Shown: one piece after another, positions 9,364-17,965 of the stretch
Layout: each line of letters opens with the position of its first letter
Position numbering within the stretch: position 1 is the stretch's first letter
Source: TC-15 sp034437275
Lineage (GTDB): Bacteria > Chloroflexota > Anaerolineae > Aggregatilineales > Aggregatilineaceae
Reading direction: 5' to 3'
Length of the DNA stretch: 64,000 nucleotides
Assembly: GCA_034437275.1 (NCBI GenBank)
Contig: DAOTUD010000031.1
Span: 13,395 to 77,394 of the forward strand
The notes under the pieces: model-generated
Told to the model about the DNA's origin: nothing
The model's input: the letters and a program-made list of their open reading frames with translations, nothing else
The model's database searches: none
Position numbers and translations under genes: made by a program

Positions 9364-9621
9364 CTAGTAGGCAAAGAAGCTTACCAGGATACGCCCCAGA
9401 ACTTGCAAGAGCAGAATGGCAATAATCGGGCTGAAGTCGAGGCCGGAAGCCGGGGGCATCAAATTCCGGATCGGCTCCAGCACCGGCTCGGTAAGCTGGT
9501 AAATGGCGCGTGCCAGCGGGCTTTCCGGGTCAATATTGACCCAGCTCATCAGGACGCGCGCCAGAATGATGAACGAGTAGAGTTGCAGGATAAGCTGAAT
9601 CAACAGTGCAATTTCGGTCAA
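9364..9621 (-). CDS. YggT family membrane protein
   Basis: 85 residues with two membrane helices (about 5-25 and 60-82) flanking the family motif VLMSWVNIDPESPLARAIYQ then LTEPVLEPIRNLMPP. The YggT/YlmG family occurs beside cell-division and yggS genes in many phyla and in chloroplasts, where homologues affect nucleoid distribution. A TTG start at 9621 is supported by AGGAG about ten bases upstream. The upstream gene is yggS, 16 bases away, so co-transcription is likely. Confidence 0.88.
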   Translation of the reverse strand: MTEIALLIQLILQLYSFIILARVLMSWVNIDPESPLARAIYQLTEPVLEPIRNLMPPASGLDFSPIIAILLLQVLGRILVSFFAY

Positions 9622-9637
9622 AGCGTGTATCTCCTAA

Positions 9638-10384
9638 CTAAGCGTTACTACGGGGGCCAAAGATCGCGCGGCCAATGCGGACCATCGTCGCGCCTTCTTC
9701 AATGGCGACGGGATAATCGTCCGTCATGCCCATGCTTAACTCGGCCCAGTCGGCTGCCGGGAACTCGTCCGCGAGCGCATCGCGCAGCCCGCGCAGCCCG
9801 GCGAACACCGGGCGCACCGTCTCCGGATCGTCGACCAGGGGGGCCATGGTCATCAGCCCGCGCACGGCCAGCCCCGGTAAAGCCAGGATTTGTTCAATAG
9901 CGTGCCACAACGCCCGGCGGCGATCCGCGTCGCGCTGCCAGTTATACGCATCCCAACCGTATTTGCTCTCCTCGCCGGAGATGTTGATCTCCAGCAGCAC
10001 GTCCAGCGTGCGGTCTTGCTCTGCCAGGAAGTGGCTCAGTCGCTCGGCGAGCTTGACGCTGTCCAGCGAGTGCAGCAGGGCGAAGCCGGAGGTAATATAG
10101 CGCGCTTTGCGGCTTTGGACATGGCCGACCATGTGCCATGCCACCGGCGCGTGGGTCAAGGCGGCGACTTCGTCCATCTTGGGCAGTGCTTCTCCCACAC
10201 GATTTTCGCCGAAGGTATCCAGGCCCGCCGCGACCGCCTGGACGACGTCCGACGCGCGGTGGGTCTTGCTGACCGCCACAATCTGCACGTCATCCGGGGA
10301 TCGCCCGGCCCGTTCACAGGCCCGGGCACAGGTTTCTCGTACGGCTGCGACGCGCTCAGTAATGCCAGGCGACGCTGTTCCCAT
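9638..10384 (-). CDS. yggS: YggS/PLPBP family pyridoxal-phosphate homeostasis protein
   Basis: 248 residues, the usual family length. It is a single-domain alanine-racemase-like barrel: IVAVSKTH holds the PLP-binding Lys in the first strand, followed by FGENRVGEALPKM, then WHMVGHVQSRK, and SMGMTDDYPVAIEEGATMVR near the C-terminus. These are the PLPBP signatures. The protein binds PLP without known enzymatic activity and maintains vitamin B6 and amino-acid balance. ATG 10384 has GTAGGG upstream. It lies 11 bases downstream of pgeF, in the ylmD-ylmE-ylmG order known from Gram-positive bacteria. Confidence 0.93.
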   Translation of the reverse strand: MGTASPGITERVAAVRETCARACERAGRSPDDVQIVAVSKTHRASDVVQAVAAGLDTFGENRVGEALPKMDEVAALTHAPVAWHMVGHVQSRKARYITSGFALLHSLDSVKLAERLSHFLAEQDRTLDVLLEINISGEESKYGWDAYNWQRDADRRRALWHAIEQILALPGLAVRGLMTMAPLVDDPETVRPVFAGLRGLRDALADEFPAADWAELSMGMTDDYPVAIEEGATMVRIGRAIFGPRSNA

Positions 10385-10395
10385 TGTATTTTACC

Positions 10396-11187
10396 CTACG
10401 CTTTCAACGCCAGCACCACGCCGAAACGGCCTGTCTGGCCGGCTTCGGCCCGGTGCGAGAAAAATTCATCGGTACGGGTCGCGGTGCAGATGCCCGCCAC
10501 CTCGATCTGAGTCACCCCGGCGCGTTGCAGCGCCAGCCGGTTGGCCGCCCACAGGTCCAGGTAGGCGCTGCCATCCTCGGCGCGCCGGATCAGCCCGTCG
10601 ACAATCCCAAACGCCCCCCGCACCGCGTCGACGACTTCCTCGCCGACCTGGTAGCGGTCCGGCCCGATGCTGGGACCGATCCCGGCCTGGATGTCGTGCG
10701 GACGGCAGCCGAAGGCGTCCCGCATGGCCTGCACCGCGCTCACGCCTGCGCCCAACACCGTGCCGCGCCACCCGGCATGGGCGATGCCGGCGACGTGCCG
10801 CGTCGAGTCGTAGAGCAGGATCGGCGCGCAGTCGGCGAAACGCATCGTCAGCGGCAGGCCGGGCCGGTCGGTGACCATGCCGTCCGCGCGCGCCAGCCAG
10901 CGCCGGTGGGGCACGCGCCGCTGTGCGATCACGATGTCGGCGCTGTGCACCTGCCAGACGGTGCAGGCGCGGTCGCCGTCCAGCCCCAGCGCGGCGTACA
11001 TCCGGTGGTGGTTTTCCTGCACCGCGCCGGGCGCATCGCCGACCGTCCCGCCCAGGTTCAGCGAATCCCAGGGCGGCTGGCTCACGCCGCCGCGTCGCGT
11101 GAACATGCCGTGCTGCAGTCCATCGCCGGCGGGCCACTGCTCAAACTGGTAATAGACCAGCCCGCTGCTAGTGTGTCGCTGCACCAT
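10396..11187 (-). CDS. pgeF: Peptidoglycan editing factor PgeF (YfiH/YlmD, multicopper-oxidase-like fold)
   Basis: 263 residues. Conserved segments include MFTRRGGVSQPPWDSLNLG, VWQVHSADI, FADCAPILLYD and GIAHAGWRGTVLGA, with the metal-binding His and Cys residues of the family. The family has laccase-like and purine-nucleoside hydrolysing activity and in Escherichia coli removes wrongly incorporated Ser from cell-wall precursors. ATG 11187 is chosen because GAGGG lies directly upstream; a GTG at 11208 lacks this. It heads the pgeF-yggS-yggT-yggU operon and is divergent from glnA. Confidence 0.92.
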   Translation of the reverse strand: MVQRHTSSGLVYYQFEQWPAGDGLQHGMFTRRGGVSQPPWDSLNLGGTVGDAPGAVQENHHRMYAALGLDGDRACTVWQVHSADIVIAQRRVPHRRWLARADGMVTDRPGLPLTMRFADCAPILLYDSTRHVAGIAHAGWRGTVLGAGVSAVQAMRDAFGCRPHDIQAGIGPSIGPDRYQVGEEVVDAVRGAFGIVDGLIRRAEDGSAYLDLWAANRLALQRAGVTQIEVAGICTATRTDEFFSHRAEAGQTGRFGVVLALKA

Positions 11188-11219
11188 GTTTCCCTCTACT
11201 ATACCCACTCTCGCAGTGA

Positions 11220-11225
11220 ATTATA
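11220..11225 (-). promoter_or_regulatory. Predicted -10 element for the pgeF operon
   Basis: On the minus strand a perfect TATAAT spans 11225-11220, 33 bases before ATG 11187. No convincing -35 hexamer is visible at 16-19 bases; TCGGCA at 18 bases is weak. Confidence 0.4.
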
Positions 11226-11263
11226 ACGCATGAGCACAGGCAATGCCGATCTGTTTGGGCGAG

Positions 11264-11292
11264 TTGGCGAGTCCGGCGGGCAATAGTATCAT
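11264..11292 (+). promoter_or_regulatory. Predicted promoter for glnA
   Basis: TTGGCG (11264-11269), a 17-base spacer and TATCAT (11287-11292) lie about 70 bases upstream of ATG 11363. No obvious nitrogen-regulator operator was recognised. Confidence 0.35.
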
Positions 11293-11362
11293 TCAGGCAA
11301 CAGGCATCGTTCTGGCAGTGATAGCCTTTGGGAAAAAATTCTTTCAGGAGACAGAAGCAGGT

Positions 11363-12784
11363 ATGTTCAACAATTTTACCGAAGCCCGGCAGTATATCGA
11401 CGCCAACGGCATCCAGATGCTGGACTTCAAGTTCAGCGATCTGTGGGGGCGCTGGCACCACCTCACCGTGCCCGCCAGCCAGTTCACCCCGGCGCTGATG
11501 GAAGCCGGGATCGGGTTTGACGGCTCGTCGGTCGGCCTGAAGAACGTCAAGGCCGGGGACATGGTCATGGTGCCCGAACTGGCCACCGGCAGGCTCGATC
11601 CGTTCTGGGATATGCCCACGCTCAGCTTCATCTGCACCACGCTCGAAGCCGACACGCACGCCATCTTCACCAACGACCCGCGCAACATCGCCATCCGCGC
11701 CGAAGCGTATCTGCGCGAAACCGGCATCGCCGGCGAAAGCCGCTGGGGGCCGGAGTTCGAGTTCTACGTATTCGACGATGTGGCCTACGAAAACGGCGTC
11801 AACCGGTCTGGCTATCGCCTGGATTCCAACGAAGCCGACTGGAACAGCAGCGAAGGCGGCCACGGCCATTACATCCCGCTGCACGGCGGGTATCACGCCA
11901 TCCCGCCGAAGGACCAGCTCTATAACCTGCGCTCGGAGATTGTCTCGCACCTGGAGACGATGGGCGTGCCGGTCAAGTACCATCACCACGAGGTCGGCGG
12001 GCCGGGCCAGTCCGAGATCGAGACGCCGATGATGAGCCTGCTGGCGGCGGGTGATACGACCATGATCGTGAAGTACGTGACCAAAATGACCGCCGTGCAG
12101 CACGGGCAAACGGCGACCTTCATGCCCAAGCCGCTGTTCGGCGAGGCGGGTAGCGGGATGCACTTCCACCAGCAGCTATTCACGGATGGCGTCAACCTGT
12201 TTTACGATCCCGACGGCTACGGCCACCTCAGCCAGACCGCACGCTACTACATCGGCGGGCTGCTGACCCACGGCGCGGCCCTGCTGGCGCTGACCAACCC
12301 CAGCACCAACTCCTACCGCCGCCTGGTGCCCGGCTTCGAAGCGCCGGTCAACGCCTTTTTCTCGCTGGGGAACCGCAGCGCCGCAATCCGCATCCCCAAG
12401 TACGCCACCCAGCCAGACGCCGCGCGCATGGAGTTTCGCCCGCCCGACGCGACGTGCAACGTGTACCTGGCCCTGGCCGCCCAACTGCTGGCCGGGATCG
12501 ACGGCATCCAGCGCCAGCTCGACCCGACCGAAGCCGGGTTCGGACCCATCGACGAGGATGTGTTCTCGTGGGCGGAAGACCGCCGCGCCAGCATCAAGAA
12601 CCTGCCCGGCTCGCTGGACGAAGCCCTGCACGCGCTGGAAGCCGACCACGACTTCTTGCTGGCGGGGGATGTCTTCAGCCGGGAACTGATCACGCAGTGG
12701 ATCGCGTCCAAGCTGGAGGAAGAATACTACGCCGTGCGCAACCGGCCCCACCCGTACGAGGTCGAACTGTATTTTGATGTTTAA
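11363..12784 (+). CDS. glnA: Glutamine synthetase type I
   Basis: 473 residues, normal for type I. It ligates ammonia to glutamate with ATP. The N-terminal beta-grasp region has FKFSDLWGRWHHLTVP and GFDGSSV. The catalytic part has WGPEFEFYVFD, HHEVGGPGQSEIE, GSGMHFHQQLF, and NSYRRLVPGFEAPVNAFF followed by NRSAAIRIP. The adenylylation loop is unusual: where NLYDLP is normally found, this protein reads DVFSWA, so the modified Tyr is Phe (about residue 401). Covalent regulation by adenylylation is therefore unlikely. ATG 11363 follows AGGAG; an upstream in-frame extension has no family similarity. It is monocistronic by position. Confidence 0.95.
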   Translation: MFNNFTEARQYIDANGIQMLDFKFSDLWGRWHHLTVPASQFTPALMEAGIGFDGSSVGLKNVKAGDMVMVPELATGRLDPFWDMPTLSFICTTLEADTHAIFTNDPRNIAIRAEAYLRETGIAGESRWGPEFEFYVFDDVAYENGVNRSGYRLDSNEADWNSSEGGHGHYIPLHGGYHAIPPKDQLYNLRSEIVSHLETMGVPVKYHHHEVGGPGQSEIETPMMSLLAAGDTTMIVKYVTKMTAVQHGQTATFMPKPLFGEAGSGMHFHQQLFTDGVNLFYDPDGYGHLSQTARYYIGGLLTHGAALLALTNPSTNSYRRLVPGFEAPVNAFFSLGNRSAAIRIPKYATQPDAARMEFRPPDATCNVYLALAAQLLAGIDGIQRQLDPTEAGFGPIDEDVFSWAEDRRASIKNLPGSLDEALHALEADHDFLLAGDVFSRELITQWIASKLEEEYYAVRNRPHPYEVELYFDV

Positions 12785-12809
12785 CGCGCGGCTGGTTTCT
12801 TGCTATAAT
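12781..12809 (+). promoter_or_regulatory. Extended -10 promoter for the exported hydrolase
   Basis: TGC directly precedes a perfect TATAAT at 12804-12809, giving the extended -10 TGn motif. The -35 position (TTAACG, 12781-12786, overlapping the glnA stop) is weak, as is common with extended -10 promoters. The leader would be about 90 bases. Confidence 0.55.
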
Positions 12810-12906
12810 GAGGTTAACAGTTCGGCTGGAATGTGAATGACTTTGAGTCCAGAAAAATCAGCGCTACCCAATAATCGATTTTTCACAAAAATAAGGAGAT
12901 TTAATC

Positions 12907-13788
12907 ATGAAAACCGCTTTACGATTCCTGGTTCCTTTGCTGTTGGTCAGCAGTGTTATCCTGGCTGGCGTGGGCGGCATGGCGTCGGCCCAGGGGCAAT
13001 CGGGCTTTGAAGAATACGCCGTCACGCTGGAAAATGGCATCGCCGGGATCATGGTCGAACCGCAGGTCGACGGACCTGTCCCCACCGTCCTGATGCTGCA
13101 TGGCTTCGCCAGCCAGAAGGACGAAGTCGGCGACATGTACAAACGACTGGCGGCGGCGCTGGGCGAACACGGTATCGCCTCGCTGCGCATCGATTTCCGG
13201 GGCTGGGGCGAGAGCGAAGGCGGCATGGCAAACAGCACCGTGACCGGCATGGTTGACGATGCAGCGACCGCCTATGCCTTCTTGCTGGAACAGTCCTTTG
13301 TCGACCCGGACCGGATCGGGCTGCTGGGCTTCAGCCTGGGCGGGGCGGTGTCGCTGGTTTCCGCCGGGCAGAATCCCGACTGGTACCAATCGATGGCGAT
13401 CTGGTCGTGGGGCGGCAACCTGGCTGAGGAAATGTCGGACAGCTTCACCCCAGAACAGATGGATACCGCTGCCAGCGAAGGCGAGGTGACGATTGATCTG
13501 GGCTGGCGCGAAGTGACGCTCGGCGCGGGCTTTTTCGAGAGCCTCAACGCCCTGGACGTGGAAGCCGAATTCCTCAACTATGGCAATTCGTTTTTGGTCG
13601 TCGCCGGGACCGAAGATTTTTCCGGCGCGTATGTGGACTGGTTCATGGACAATGCCCAGGGCGAACTCAAAGCAGCCTACCTGATTGAGGGTGCCGATCA
13701 CATTTACGGCGTTTTGACGGATGACCAGACGATGGCCGAGTCCGTGATCGAGACGACCGCCGATTGGTTCGTGATGTCACTGAAGTGA
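12907..13788 (+). CDS. Exported alpha/beta hydrolase
   Basis: 293 residues. The N-terminus is a signal peptide with cleavage probably after MASAQ (about residue 29). The mature protein is an alpha/beta hydrolase: MLHGFASQKDE forms the oxyanion region, LRIDFRGWGESEG is typical of the family, and GLLGFSLGGAVS holds the nucleophile (Ser 143). Late VVAGTEDFSG and EGADHIYG supply the acid and His. It resembles dienelactone-hydrolase or acyl-esterase types acting on small esters or peptides outside the membrane; substrate unknown. A strong AAGGAG ribosome site precedes ATG 12907. Confidence 0.85.
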   Translation: MKTALRFLVPLLLVSSVILAGVGGMASAQGQSGFEEYAVTLENGIAGIMVEPQVDGPVPTVLMLHGFASQKDEVGDMYKRLAAALGEHGIASLRIDFRGWGESEGGMANSTVTGMVDDAATAYAFLLEQSFVDPDRIGLLGFSLGGAVSLVSAGQNPDWYQSMAIWSWGGNLAEEMSDSFTPEQMDTAASEGEVTIDLGWREVTLGAGFFESLNALDVEAEFLNYGNSFLVVAGTEDFSGAYVDWFMDNAQGELKAAYLIEGADHIYGVLTDDQTMAESVIETTADWFVMSLK

Positions 13789-13873
13789 TCGTGACGCAGG
13801 ATGGTCACGCGCCATCCTGCCGCATTCGACGGTGACCGGGCGCGATAGCCCGGTGATAGGTTTTGGCATAACG

Positions 13874-13905
13874 AAACAGCCTGTGAGCGTGATCGCAGGC
13901 TGTTT
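13874..13905 (+). terminator. Stem-loop terminator after the exported hydrolase
   Basis: AAACAGCCTG (13874-13883) pairs perfectly with CAGGCTGTTT (13896-13905), a 10-bp stem with a 12-base loop. The trailing T run is only three bases, so it may act weakly or with Rho. Confidence 0.55.
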
Positions 13906-14034
13906 GCATGATCAAGTGGAGCAGGAGCACTTCCGCCCCACTAGCCAATCTAGTAGATAAGTAAGGTAGATATCCCACCATATGTAAGATATAATATGAT
14001 AATTTAACCGTGTGCGTATCTTGCGGTGGAGTTC

Positions 14035-17000
14035 ATGTCGGAACAAGCACGTAATGTCGATTCGCTGGCCGGGCTGGTAACATGCCAGCCCGGATATGGC
14101 ATTTTGCTCCGTGCATTTGACCTCGTGCTGGCGGTGGCGGTGCTGGCGGTGGCCTGGCTGCTGCGTCCGGCAGACCTGCTCGCGGATGGGTGGGTGCTCC
14201 TCGTGCTGGCGGCGGCGCACAGCGCCACCAACATTTTCACCGGTCACCTTTCGGTACGCACCATTCAAAGTTTCACAGCCATCATCCCCCTGGCGACCGT
14301 GCTGGCGCTCGGCTATGCAGCCAGCGTGATCACGGTGTTGGTGGGCACGCTGCTGGTCGCAGCATTTCACAGGGTGCACCGGCAGCGCACCGCCCGCCCC
14401 GGTGCGCCCTATCCGACCCAGATGATCCTGGTGTGTACCGGGGACTATGGGGCGGCGTTGGGCGCGACGTATGGACTGTACCGGCTGCTAGGCGGCTCCA
14501 TCGCGTGGGATGCACTCACGGCGACCGATATCCTGCTGCTGGGCGTGCTGATGGGCGTGTATGTGCTGGCGCTGCAGATCACGTTTCTGCTGCGGGTGCT
14601 GCTCGTGCATGACAGCACACTCGCCCGCGTGACCCCCCGCCAGATGGGGCAGACCATGCTGGCGCGGGTGGTGCCGCTGCCGCTGGCGGTCGTGATCGCC
14701 CTCGCACATGACCGGGTCGAGCAGCCGGGCAGCTTCTTGCTCGTGATAGCCGGGATCACCGGCGGCATCTGGCTGCTGCAGTTTGCGCTGCGCACACGGC
14801 TGGTTTTCGAGCGACGGCTGCACGCGCTGGCCAGTCTCAACCGCATCGGCCACGCGATCACCGCGAACCTGTCGCTGGACGACCTGTTCGAAACGCTCTA
14901 CGACCACGTCCAGACCTTGTTCGACTTCACCACGCTGACCATCGCCTTTTATGACAGCCGCCGGGACGATATCTCGTTCCCCTTTGTGATGGTCCACGAT
15001 CAGCCGCAGCACTGCCCCCCACACACGTCGGGCTACAGCGCCACTGCACACATTATCAACACGCGCCAGCCGCTGCTGCTCCAGGACGATGTCGAACGCC
15101 GCCTGTCCGCGATGGGGATCGCCCCACCGGACAGTGTACCGGCCTGTTATGTCGGCGTGCCGCTGGTGGTCCACGACGACGTAATCGGCGTTGTCACCCT
15201 GCAGCACGACACGCGGCCCTACGCCTTTTCGGGCGAAGACGTCGACCTGCTGGCGACGATAGCGGCGCAAACGGCGGTCGCCATTCGCAACGCGCGCCTG
15301 TTCCAGGAGACGGAAGCCGCCTCGACCAACCTGCACGCGCTGGTGCAGTCGTCCCGGCTGTTCACCTCCTCGCTGAACCTGCAAACCGTCGCGCGGATGA
15401 TCGTGCAGCATTTGCGCGACGCCTCACCAGCGGCGGCGGTCTCGCTGTACGAGTGGCGCACCGAGCAAGGCGACCTCGACCTGCTGGCGCATGTGCCGGA
15501 CGACACCATGAGCGCCACCTGGGCCGGACGGCTGCTCCGCGAGCAGCGGGTAGGGCTGCGCCGCGCGATCACACAGGGCCACGCGCTGACGCTCAGCCTG
15601 GACGCGCGTCCGCTGCTGGTGATCCCGCTGCTGGTGCAGCACAAGGCGCTCGGACTGGCGGTGTTGTGGGGGCTGCGCGGCGATGCGCTGCCTGCCCGCC
15701 AGCGGAGTTTGATCGAGGGGCTGGTCAACCAGGCCGCGAACGCCCTGCAAAACGCGCGCACCTACAGCCAGGCCGATGCGTCGCTGCACGACCGGCTGAT
15801 CAAGCTCTCAGCTATCGAGGTTTTGGCGCGCAACATGTCCGCCACGCTGGACATGAAGTCGATCATCAACGACGTGCTGGCGGCGGCGATGTCCACGATG
15901 GATGTAGCGCTGGGCGGTTGCGCGCTGGCCGCAGAAGACGATACCTTCGCGGTGGTGGCCCACCAGGATTCACACGGGACGCCGTTTTCGGCCCCCTTTA
16001 CCGGCCAGATCAGCTCGCAGGGGGTGATCGGGCGCGTGCTGCGGACGCATCGCTCGGTGATCGTCGCCGACACGCTGGCCGACCCGGATTACATCAGCCT
16101 GGTGGACGGGATGCGCTCGGAGTTGTGCGTCCCCATCATGCGCGAGGGGCGTCCAATCGGGGTGTTGAATTTCGAGGATTACCGGGTCAACGCCTTCAAC
16201 GCGTCGCACGTGCAGTTTGTGCAAACGCTGGCCGAACACGCCGCGATTGCCATCGAAAACGCGCGCCTGCTCAACGACGGGCAGCGCCAGATCGCGGCGC
16301 TGATGGCGCTGCGTGCCCTGTCGCTAAAACTCCTGGCCGCGCTCGATCTGGCGGCGGTCAGCGCGGCGGTGGTGGAACACGCCCAAACAATCACGCACGC
16401 GGAAGACATCCGGCTGTATTGGTGCTCGAATGCCGATGACACCCTGCAATTGGCGGCGCAGCGTGGCGCAGCGCGCCCCAACGACCTGCCCATCGTTCGC
16501 CGTGTGGCGCGCACCCGGCAGCCGTACTACGCGGTCGCCGCCGAAGACCTGCCTTCCTACCGTTCGTTTATTCCACAGCCCGGCTTCGAGTCGCTGGTGT
16601 GCGTCCCGATTGCGCGCGGCGAGCACCTGCTGGGTGTGCTGGCCCTGGTCGTCACCGACACCGACTACTACACACAGATCGAACTCCAGGCGCTGGATGT
16701 GCTGGCCAACCAGGCGGCGGTCGCGGTCGACAACACGCGGCTGTACGAGGAGGTCCGCGCCGGGCGCGACCTCCTGCAAGCGACGCTCGACTCGACCTAC
16801 GAAGGCATGATGCTGCTCGACAGCCGGAGCCGCTTGCTGCGGGCCAACGCTGCCGCCGAACGGATGCTGGGGCATACGCTGGAGGCGTACCTGGGCCACA
16901 GTTTCGTGCGCTGGGTACACGCCATGGGCCGCCAACAGGTGCACGCCCTGACCGGCTATACGCTGGACCAACTGCGCGCGTACATGGCCGATGTGCGTGC

Positions 17001-17874
17001 CAACCCGGACCAACCGACACATCGCCAGTTCGCGCAGCGGCGCGGGGACGACGTGTACTACATCGACGAAACCGGCATGCCCGTGCTGGACGATGAAGGC
17101 CGGACCGCCGGCTGGCTGCTGGTGTGGCGCGATATCACCGAGGAACGCCAGCTCGACGACCTGCGCCGCGAACTCAGCAGCATGATCGTCCACGACCTGC
17201 GCAGCCCGCTGACCTCGATCCTCAGCAGCCTGACGATGTTCAAAGACCTGCTGGCCGAAGAAGAAACCGACCTCGCCCTGTTCGACGACGTGATCGATAT
17301 CAGCCTCAACAGCACGCACTCGATGTTAAACCTGGTGCAATCCCTGCTGGATGTGGCCCGCCTGGAGCAGAACCGGGTGGCGCTGGACTGCGAGCCATTG
17401 ATTCTGAACGACTCGGTCATCGTGGCCATGGTTTCGGCCCTGAGCCTGGCGCTCAACGCCGACATTGAGCTGCGCTCGCTGATCCCCGGCGATCTGCCGC
17501 CGGTGTGGATCGACGACGACAAGATACAGCGCGTGCTGGTCAATTTGCTGGATAACGCGCTGCGACACACGCCCGTCGGCGGCGCGATTCGCGTCGAAGC
17601 CGCGCCGCGCCCGGCAGAGGACATGGTGATGGTGTGTGTGGTCGATACCGGGCCGGGCATCCCGCCGGAGGCACGCACGCGCATCTTCGAGAAGTTCACC
17701 CAGCTTGAGCAGCAAGCGCTGCGCGGGCATAAAGGCACCGGGCTGGGGCTGACCTTCTGCAAACTGGTCGTCGAGGCGCACGGTGGGCAGATCTGGATCG
17801 AGGAAGGCCCGGAAGGCGGCGCAGCTTTCTGTTTCACGCTGCCGGTGGCCACGAGCGACCTCTCCGAGATCTGA
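14035..17874 (+). CDS. Membrane sensor histidine kinase with four GAF domains and a PAS domain
   Basis: 1279 residues. Residues 20-260 hold several membrane helices. Four GAF-type units follow (about 268-425, 436-578, 591-748, 756-908), each ending in the typical Ala-Ile/Val-x-Asn-(A/T)-Arg-Leu-(F/Y). A PAS region spans 912-1035. The HisKA motif MIVHDLRSPLTS places the phosphorylated His at 1053. The HATPase domain has NLLDNALRH, VVDTGPGIP and GTGLGLTFCK. It would autophosphorylate in response to small-molecule or redox signals; no response regulator is adjacent, so its partner is elsewhere. ATG 14035 with GGTGGA upstream is preferred over GTG 14026. The next gene is a clear paralogue. Confidence 0.9.
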   Translation: MSEQARNVDSLAGLVTCQPGYGILLRAFDLVLAVAVLAVAWLLRPADLLADGWVLLVLAAAHSATNIFTGHLSVRTIQSFTAIIPLATVLALGYAASVITVLVGTLLVAAFHRVHRQRTARPGAPYPTQMILVCTGDYGAALGATYGLYRLLGGSIAWDALTATDILLLGVLMGVYVLALQITFLLRVLLVHDSTLARVTPRQMGQTMLARVVPLPLAVVIALAHDRVEQPGSFLLVIAGITGGIWLLQFALRTRLVFERRLHALASLNRIGHAITANLSLDDLFETLYDHVQTLFDFTTLTIAFYDSRRDDISFPFVMVHDQPQHCPPHTSGYSATAHIINTRQPLLLQDDVERRLSAMGIAPPDSVPACYVGVPLVVHDDVIGVVTLQHDTRPYAFSGEDVDLLATIAAQTAVAIRNARLFQETEAASTNLHALVQSSRLFTSSLNLQTVARMIVQHLRDASPAAAVSLYEWRTEQGDLDLLAHVPDDTMSATWAGRLLREQRVGLRRAITQGHALTLSLDARPLLVIPLLVQHKALGLAVLWGLRGDALPARQRSLIEGLVNQAANALQNARTYSQADASLHDRLIKLSAIEVLARNMSATLDMKSIINDVLAAAMSTMDVALGGCALAAEDDTFAVVAHQDSHGTPFSAPFTGQISSQGVIGRVLRTHRSVIVADTLADPDYISLVDGMRSELCVPIMREGRPIGVLNFEDYRVNAFNASHVQFVQTLAEHAAIAIENARLLNDGQRQIAALMALRALSLKLLAALDLAAVSAAVVEHAQTITHAEDIRLYWCSNADDTLQLAAQRGAARPNDLPIVRRVARTRQPYYAVAAEDLPSYRSFIPQPGFESLVCVPIARGEHLLGVLALVVTDTDYYTQIELQALDVLANQAAVAVDNTRLYEEVRAGRDLLQATLDSTYEGMMLLDSRSRLLRANAAAERMLGHTLEAYLGHSFVRWVHAMGRQQVHALTGYTLDQLRAYMADVRANPDQPTHRQFAQRRGDDVYYIDETGMPVLDDEGRTAGWLLVWRDITEERQLDDLRRELSSMIVHDLRSPLTSILSSLTMFKDLLAEEETDLALFDDVIDISLNSTHSMLNLVQSLLDVARLEQNRVALDCEPLILNDSVIVAMVSALSLALNADIELRSLIPGDLPPVWIDDDKIQRVLVNLLDNALRHTPVGGAIRVEAAPRPAEDMVMVCVVDTGPGIPPEARTRIFEKFTQLEQQALRGHKGTGLGLTFCKLVVEAHGGQIWIEEGPEGGAAFCFTLPVATSDLSEI

Positions 17875-17965
17875 TCTTTTCCACCTGCCAGCAGTTCCCA
17901 TGCCAGGATTCTCGTGATACAGTGTAGATGTGGGCAGCGATCATGCACTGAACGGAGTATGACGG

